From contig CM051511.1 of assembly GCA_028015205.1 (NCBI GenBank), positions 30,000,001-30,064,000 of the forward strand: a stretch of 64,000 nucleotides of DNA, written 5' to 3'. The stretch is from Mytilisepta virgata (Eukaryota > Mollusca > Bivalvia > Mytilida > Mytilidae). Numbering within the stretch: the stretch's first letter is position 1; each line of letters opens with the position of its first letter. The position numbers and the translations under genes were made by a program. The notes beneath the pieces were generated by a model. It searched no databases, had not been told where the DNA came from, and was given only the letters and a program-made list of their open reading frames with translations. This document shows, one piece after another, positions 59,073 through 64,000 of the stretch.

Positions 59073-59943
59073 GTATGGATCGAAAATACATTTTATTAAA
59101 AACACTTGGACCTTTTTTCGCTACAAGTTTTTTGTCATCTTAATTTTCCTTTTCAATTTGATATAGATTTTATGAAATGGCAAAATACTAAGAAAAAAGA
59201 AAAAACTTAACAGTTAGATAAATGAGACACACCTCTCTTATCATCTAAAGCTCAACATAATGGCAAATATTACAATTAATATACACTGTATCTGTGTAAC
59301 ACAACAGATTTCAATAGCATATGTCATACCTTAACGGTATGAGAAAATACTGATTTTACCATTAAATATTTCAGACAGTGACATATACATTCCGATCTCG
59401 GGAATTGTAACCCGCTATTATCTATTCAAGTGCTTAACAATAAATTTTTACACTGACAATAGTGACATCCAAAAAGGAAATTAAAAGACACATATATTTT
59501 ACCAATGAATCTATGGTATATATTCCTGAGGTAGAGTTTTGTCTTGTGAGGCAAAGCAGCGAACACAGCCAGATAACTGACAGATGATTTCACAGTGGAA
59601 TTGCTGACCGTTTTGTAAAACATATAGCTACATATAAAATACCAGAGATTTGTTGTTTAAACTGTCACTGCAAATTATCAAATTATATAGTGATGAGGAA
59701 ATTGCGGTTGGCTTAGAGATAAAATTATAAAAATTATTTAATCAAATGATGATATAATCTAAGTACTTAACACCTTTCCACTCTTAAATGTGAAACATAT
59801 TCAGGCAATTAATGTCACTATAGAAAAATCCAAAATTCCAAGCTACACGATTATATTTACCAAATCCCCGGACCAAATCATATCTCTTCAATTCAATTAA
59901 AAGTTTTAGTTTTAGATCTTATTCTCTGAGGATAACGTTTGGT

Positions 59944-60105
59944 TTAAACATCCGAGTCGCTATTCGGATTCACCGAATTGTCAGTGTACTTGCAACGTTT
60001 CATCATTTGTACGGCATAACGTCTCCAGATCGCTCCTTCTGGAGTCCTTACAGCACATTAACGGTCCCGGGAAAGACTTCCATATGGCACCCCCAGCTGT
60101 GTATA
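59944..60105 (-). mobile_element. Gypsy-type LTR retrotransposon pol C-terminal remnant
   Basis: The minus frame from 60057 to the TAA at 59944 reads VRTPEGAIWRR, then KRCKYTDNSVNPNSDSDV. The TPxGxxWRR pattern is typical of the last residues after the integrase in gypsy-group pol proteins. Just upstream, in another frame and after a stop, PYGSLSRDR fits the preceding part. No RT, protease or LTR was found nearby, so it is a fragment. The family call rests on one short motif. Confidence 0.45.
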
Positions 60106-60435
60106 TCTTAGACGTAATAAGCATATAGATATATTTATGGTGGTGTCAAATGGAACTGTTGTCGGGTCCCGATCTTTTACCACTTTTTTCTCCCCTGTAA
60201 TTTCACATAATTACTGTTTGTTGATTGTCAACTCCTCTAAGTTTCTGCTTACTTGCAACCATTTATCAAATTGTTTATGATTCACATAAGGCACCGATCC
60301 TTTATTACCGACGTGGTTCCTGGAATTTTTATGTTGCGTACAAATTTTTTTTTCCGCCTTTGTCGAAAAATTTTATTTTTTTTCCGAAACTGGAAACCCA
60401 AAACAATTTTTTAGCCCGAAATTGATACTTAAACT

Positions 60436-60655
60436 TAACAGTTACAAAATTGTTAATTTGTGAAAACTAAGGAGTATCTCCCTCGTGCAAAGCTCTATCC
60501 TTAGATGGTTTTGGCTGTACCCCTTTTGGTCATTTTAGGTTTTGGGGTTGTTATTCTGGTTTTCAACATTTTAGGCCTTGAGCTCAACTGATGAGTCGTA
60601 AATCGACGAAATGTGCACCTTTTGTCCATCAAAATTGGTATCAAAGAATTATAAA
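60436..60655 (+). repeat. Dispersed repeat R1 copy
   Basis: Best match to 17100-17300: GGAGTATCTCCCTCGTGCAA, CCTTAGATGGTTTTGGCTGT, GGCCTTGAGCTCAACTGATG, and CATCAAAATTGGTATCAAAG. A C run follows at about 60669-60690. Confidence 0.8.
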
Positions 60656-60699
60656 TAAAAACTGTGACCCCCCCCCCCTCCCCCACCCGCCAACAGTAA

Positions 60700-61940
60700 T
60701 AAAATGTCAGTGCCTGACCTTTGGTATCAGGTTTGAGTAAGCTTTCATTTTTTTCTACATTTAAAGCATAATAAAACAAGATAGATAGATCTCTAGGGAC
60801 TGACTAGTTAACTTGAAAAGGGGGGATGAGGAATGTTATTTTTTTCTAAAACTATTTTGATTAGAAATGGGGGAATCAAAATAATCTGGTCGGGGAAGGT
60901 TGAAAAAAAATATCATTCCTGGCAAATACTTCACGCAAAATATCAATTGTTTGTCTTGTAGTTGTGGATTTCATACCAAAAAACTTTCGGAAACTTTGAT
61001 TGAGCATCGACGATAACTAAGAACATTGCTAAGTTCCAGCGAAATCTACCTGACTGTACGCCCTTAGATTTAATAAACATGAGGTGAATAACCAATACTT
61101 ATTGCGTATAAATATTTAAAAAAACGAAATACAATAAGATTTGATAATTAGAATAAGATATATAATAAATTAGTTCATAATAATAATAAATAATTATACG
61201 TATCGAAAATAATATAAATAACAAAGGGTTTCGCTAAACGCAGCACGGTATCGGATAATGTATTAAACGAGTTAAAAGTCCCTGAATAACTTCACAACAA
61301 GCACCCCCTAAAAACAAATTAAAGAACATTACAATAACTCTAGCTATCAGACAATACAGTGAACTATACAGGTACCTTTATTTCTACTAACCATGTAAAA
61401 ATATTTTTCGTTTTTCATATACTGAGTCCGTAATATAAGAAACATGAAAACATATTCTTTTCAGGAGCCAAGTTAACTTCAAAATAGAAAAATCGGGACT
61501 CTAAAGTAATGTCTTTAGAAAATGTCTGTTGAAAAATATGATCTAAATATTTCATTTCATATTTAATACACAAAGTATTCGACCTAACAAAATATTTTTA
61601 CGGAAATCAGGTGAAAAAATGCTACAAAGTAACGTATCGTGAAATACTGCTTCTTCTAAACTACTTGTTGCCAGGATACTCTGAAAGCACTGGAGATACT
61701 CTCCGTAATAAGCACTTGAACATCCACTTTTGTCATTTGCAAACAACATTTTATTACTTTAAGATATTCAATGAAAAATTTACAGAAAAAATCAGTAGCA
61801 GATTTGTTCCCTTCATAAATCTAAATTTGCCAAATGATTCCAAATATTCCTTTTATCTGGTCAAAATTTGCAAAATTTCCTATTTATTAATTCTATTAAA
61901 TCTTTCATCCAATTATTTAGCTGAGAACAAGATCTATATG
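60700..61940. other. No gene supported
   Basis: AT-rich. The 118-codon plus opening at 61611-61967 runs into the MITE and has no recognised domain. The minus strand at 61675-61740 reads DVQVLITESISSAFRVSWQQ, faintly like the start of an FN3 domain but without splice sites. Confidence 0.4.
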
Positions 61941-61943
61941 TAT

Positions 61944-62527
61944 AAGACCCCGTTTACACCTGTATAAATTTAAGTCGATCTTTTTTTAATCGATCTTAAA
62001 AAGATCGGTTTGCGTTTACACTAGTTCAGGAGAGATCGATCGCGTTCGACCTTTATTGATCTTCAACTCGAAAATAATTTAACGAGGTTTTATAAAAATA
62101 GGAAAGTATGTCCTTAATGTCATGACATATCCGCTTAAATATTTCCTCCAGCAGAATACTCTGATTGGTCCAGTACACTCTCGTCACTCCATGCACAGTT
62201 CTATTAAAGCACCGTTTCCTCGTGCCTCCGAGATTCACCTCGCTCTCCATACACGATTTTACTCTGAAGTGATACACCTGTAGTTTTGGCCATAATTAAA
62301 AATATCATACCGTACTTTTGTTTAGATCGAACGCGATCGATTTAAGAGTTTACATTTAAGAAAAATCGATTCATAAAAGATCGATCTTTTAAAGTCTACT
62401 TCTAGAGGTAGGCTTTTTAAGTCCGATTAAAGATCGATCTTTTCCGTTTACACATAGCTGAGATCCATCTTTTTTTAACCAATCTCCTGAAAGATCGATC
62501 TTTCTTTTCTAGTGTCACGGGGCCTTA
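61944..62527. mobile_element. MITE rich in AGATCGATCT, ends AAGRCCCCGT
   Basis: The inverted ends AAGACCCCGTTTACACC and GTGTCACGGGGCCTT bound a ~580-bp body. Subterminal zones on both sides repeat AAGATCGATCTTT-like palindromes. A 74-codon minus frame (62053-62277) with WTNQSILLEEIFKRICHD lies in the middle. It could be a remnant of an element protein, but is unrecognised. Flanks are AT-rich, so the target duplication is unclear. Confidence 0.65.
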
Positions 62528-62529
62528 TA

Positions 62530-64000
62530 TTAGGGAATGTTTTACAAAAAAACATGGTGGTTATATTCTTTTATTCAGAAGTTAGGTTGTTTTTTTTAGA
62601 ATCCTTAAATATAAAGAATTAAAAGTTTTTTGCTCAAATATACTTAAATTTAAGTCTCGTAAGTATTGTTTTGTATATTTCGAAAGTACACACAAAATGC
62701 CTTGTGTTAAATTTTAGAACAAAATGTAAAATTGTTTTAAAAATCAGCAACGAAAACTGATCGGGTAGTGTGCTCTAAAACAGTTGTACAATAAAGTGAA
62801 ATTATAATAGTTAACAAGTAACTGTTTCTGTTATTACATCGCATTCCCTTAACCCAATTTATCTCGAAACATATAAAAGAAAATGAAATATGTTGACTGA
62901 AAGCAAAGATCAAAATGAAATTTAAAAAAAAAATCGCCATTGGTATAAGTATATACGTTTCCGGTAACATTGCTAAATAAATGTAAACCGCTCTGATCCC
63001 TTTTATCATGAAAAACGTATAAAATGGAAGACGTCTGTTGACACACCACCACATGCACTCATAAAGATGAATTAAGGGTACCATTTTGTACATTTTAGGA
63101 ACCATTTGAAAAAATCAAAATCCGATTGAAAATAATTAAAACGAGAGGTCGTGTATCTTTAAGTTTATACCGATGTACCGTCCTCCTGCACATATAATTC
63201 CCATATATTATTTATTCCGATAAATTGTTTTGAAAATTATTTTAAATATATGAAAGTTTCATAATATATCTTGGTTACATTAATTTTAGAATAATGAATC
63301 CATCGTACTGAATTATGATTTTGACATAAGGACCGAAAAGCTAAAATTTAATAGAGCATGAAATGAAAGTTATGTGGACTTATATTTTACTGATCTGTGT
63401 TGAACTAAAGAACATATTATCGATATATCATCAATAATATCATCACATGTTTTTTGGGGAAATAAATTAAAATGCCAAAACATAATCAAATTCACTCTAC
63501 CATAAAATGTCGGCCATTTACGAATAGTGATTCAAATACAGCCGAGCTATAATAAGAAAACTGTTATTATGAAATATCATTAATAAATTACTATTTGTTC
63601 TTTAATAAAACACCTAAATTCAAAGATTAAATAAAATCATTCGAGCATGAAATGTAGTCCATGGTGACTCAAATTTTTCCTAGTTGTGTCATACTACATC
63701 AGGGGAATGCAATTTTGAAATATCATCAATATCCTACCATGGGTTCTTTAAAAATATACCGAAATGGAAAATTTTTACCAAGTCACTTATGCGTAAAATA
63801 TATAGGTCATTGTCATTCAAATGTTGCTGACTTTTGTTTTACCATATAAGATGAATGTATAGGTCTAATATCATTGATATTCCTCAAGAGGTTTCAGAGA
63901 AATGGACCTCAACACACAAACTTAAGCCTAGTCACTCATGCATGAAATGTGGGTCATACTGAACCAACTGTTGGAGAAATGCATTATATAATATAAAACA
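62530..64000. other. Right end of window, no gene recognised
   Basis: AT-rich. The 122-codon minus opening 62737-63105 is hydrophobic and shifts frame with a second 69-codon opening. There is no domain, signal-peptide logic or splice context. Nothing else was supported. Confidence 0.45.

Noticed and set aside
61675..61740. FN3-like start on the minus strand
   Set aside because: About 20 residues of faint resemblance, immediate stop and no splice sites.
61611..61967. 118-codon plus ORF
   Set aside because: No recognisable domain and it runs into the border of a MITE.
62737..63105. 122-codon hydrophobic minus ORF
   Set aside because: Hydrophobicity follows T-richness; no conserved motif or splice support.

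Overview
The window is AT-rich, intron-bearing, repeat-dense eukaryotic DNA, almost certainly from a bivalve mollusc and most likely a mytilid mussel. The grounds are tRNA-derived SINEs with a mollusc-type core, several bivalve-style repeat families (internally tandem elements, TTAA and TA MITEs), and a PAN plus C-type-lectin gene architecture common in bivalves. No prokaryotic features, rRNA or functional tRNA genes were seen. Most long ORFs are chance openings or lie in repeats; the real genes are built from short exons and were found by joining splice sites in frame.

Layout. Positions 1-12310 hold a ~9 kb tandem duplication. Each copy carries a minus-strand gene for a very small secreted Gly/Tyr/His/Lys-rich, Cys-free peptide. 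Copy 2 is complete (three exons, 66 aa, 8670-10808); copy 1 (273-2064) loses its last exon off the left edge. The spacer between copies has coding-like islands at 3.7-5.2 kb. Positions 12.3-15.0 kb hold a decayed jockey/CR1-type LINE end, a degenerate AT repeat and a decayed reverse-transcriptase element. A complete three-exon minus-strand gene (15248-17641; 243 aa: signal peptide, PAN/apple, long-form C-type lectin domain) follows.

From 17.6 to 43 kb I recognise no complete gene. This part is a mosaic of mobile and tandem-repeat DNA: three copies of a GAGGCTC/GCTCACCT-ended element with ~165-bp units (one at 56 kb), a 3.3 kb foldback-like element (24135-27426) with minisatellite inverted arms and a perfect 9-bp target duplication, SINEs with clear target duplications, a ~175-bp-unit element, a Helitron-like inverted pair (34.2 and 49.6 kb) and MITEs. 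Candidate isolated exons are at 30800-30903 (with a decayed paralogue at 32.8 kb), 43251-43430 (minus, Cys-containing), 53708-53847 (terminal exon) and 58911-59072 (signal-peptide exon).

Positions 43.9-50.2 kb contain a second local duplication. Each of its two copies holds a different insertion missing from the other, and each insertion has a long hairpin flush with one end. Positions 50-64 kb hold further hairpins, 250-bp and ~46-bp tandem repeats, dispersed repeats, a gypsy-type pol remnant and a MITE rich in GATCGATC.

Functionally, the two confident gene families are both secreted: tandem structural or antimicrobial-like peptides, and a lectin. Nothing indicates that they form one pathway.
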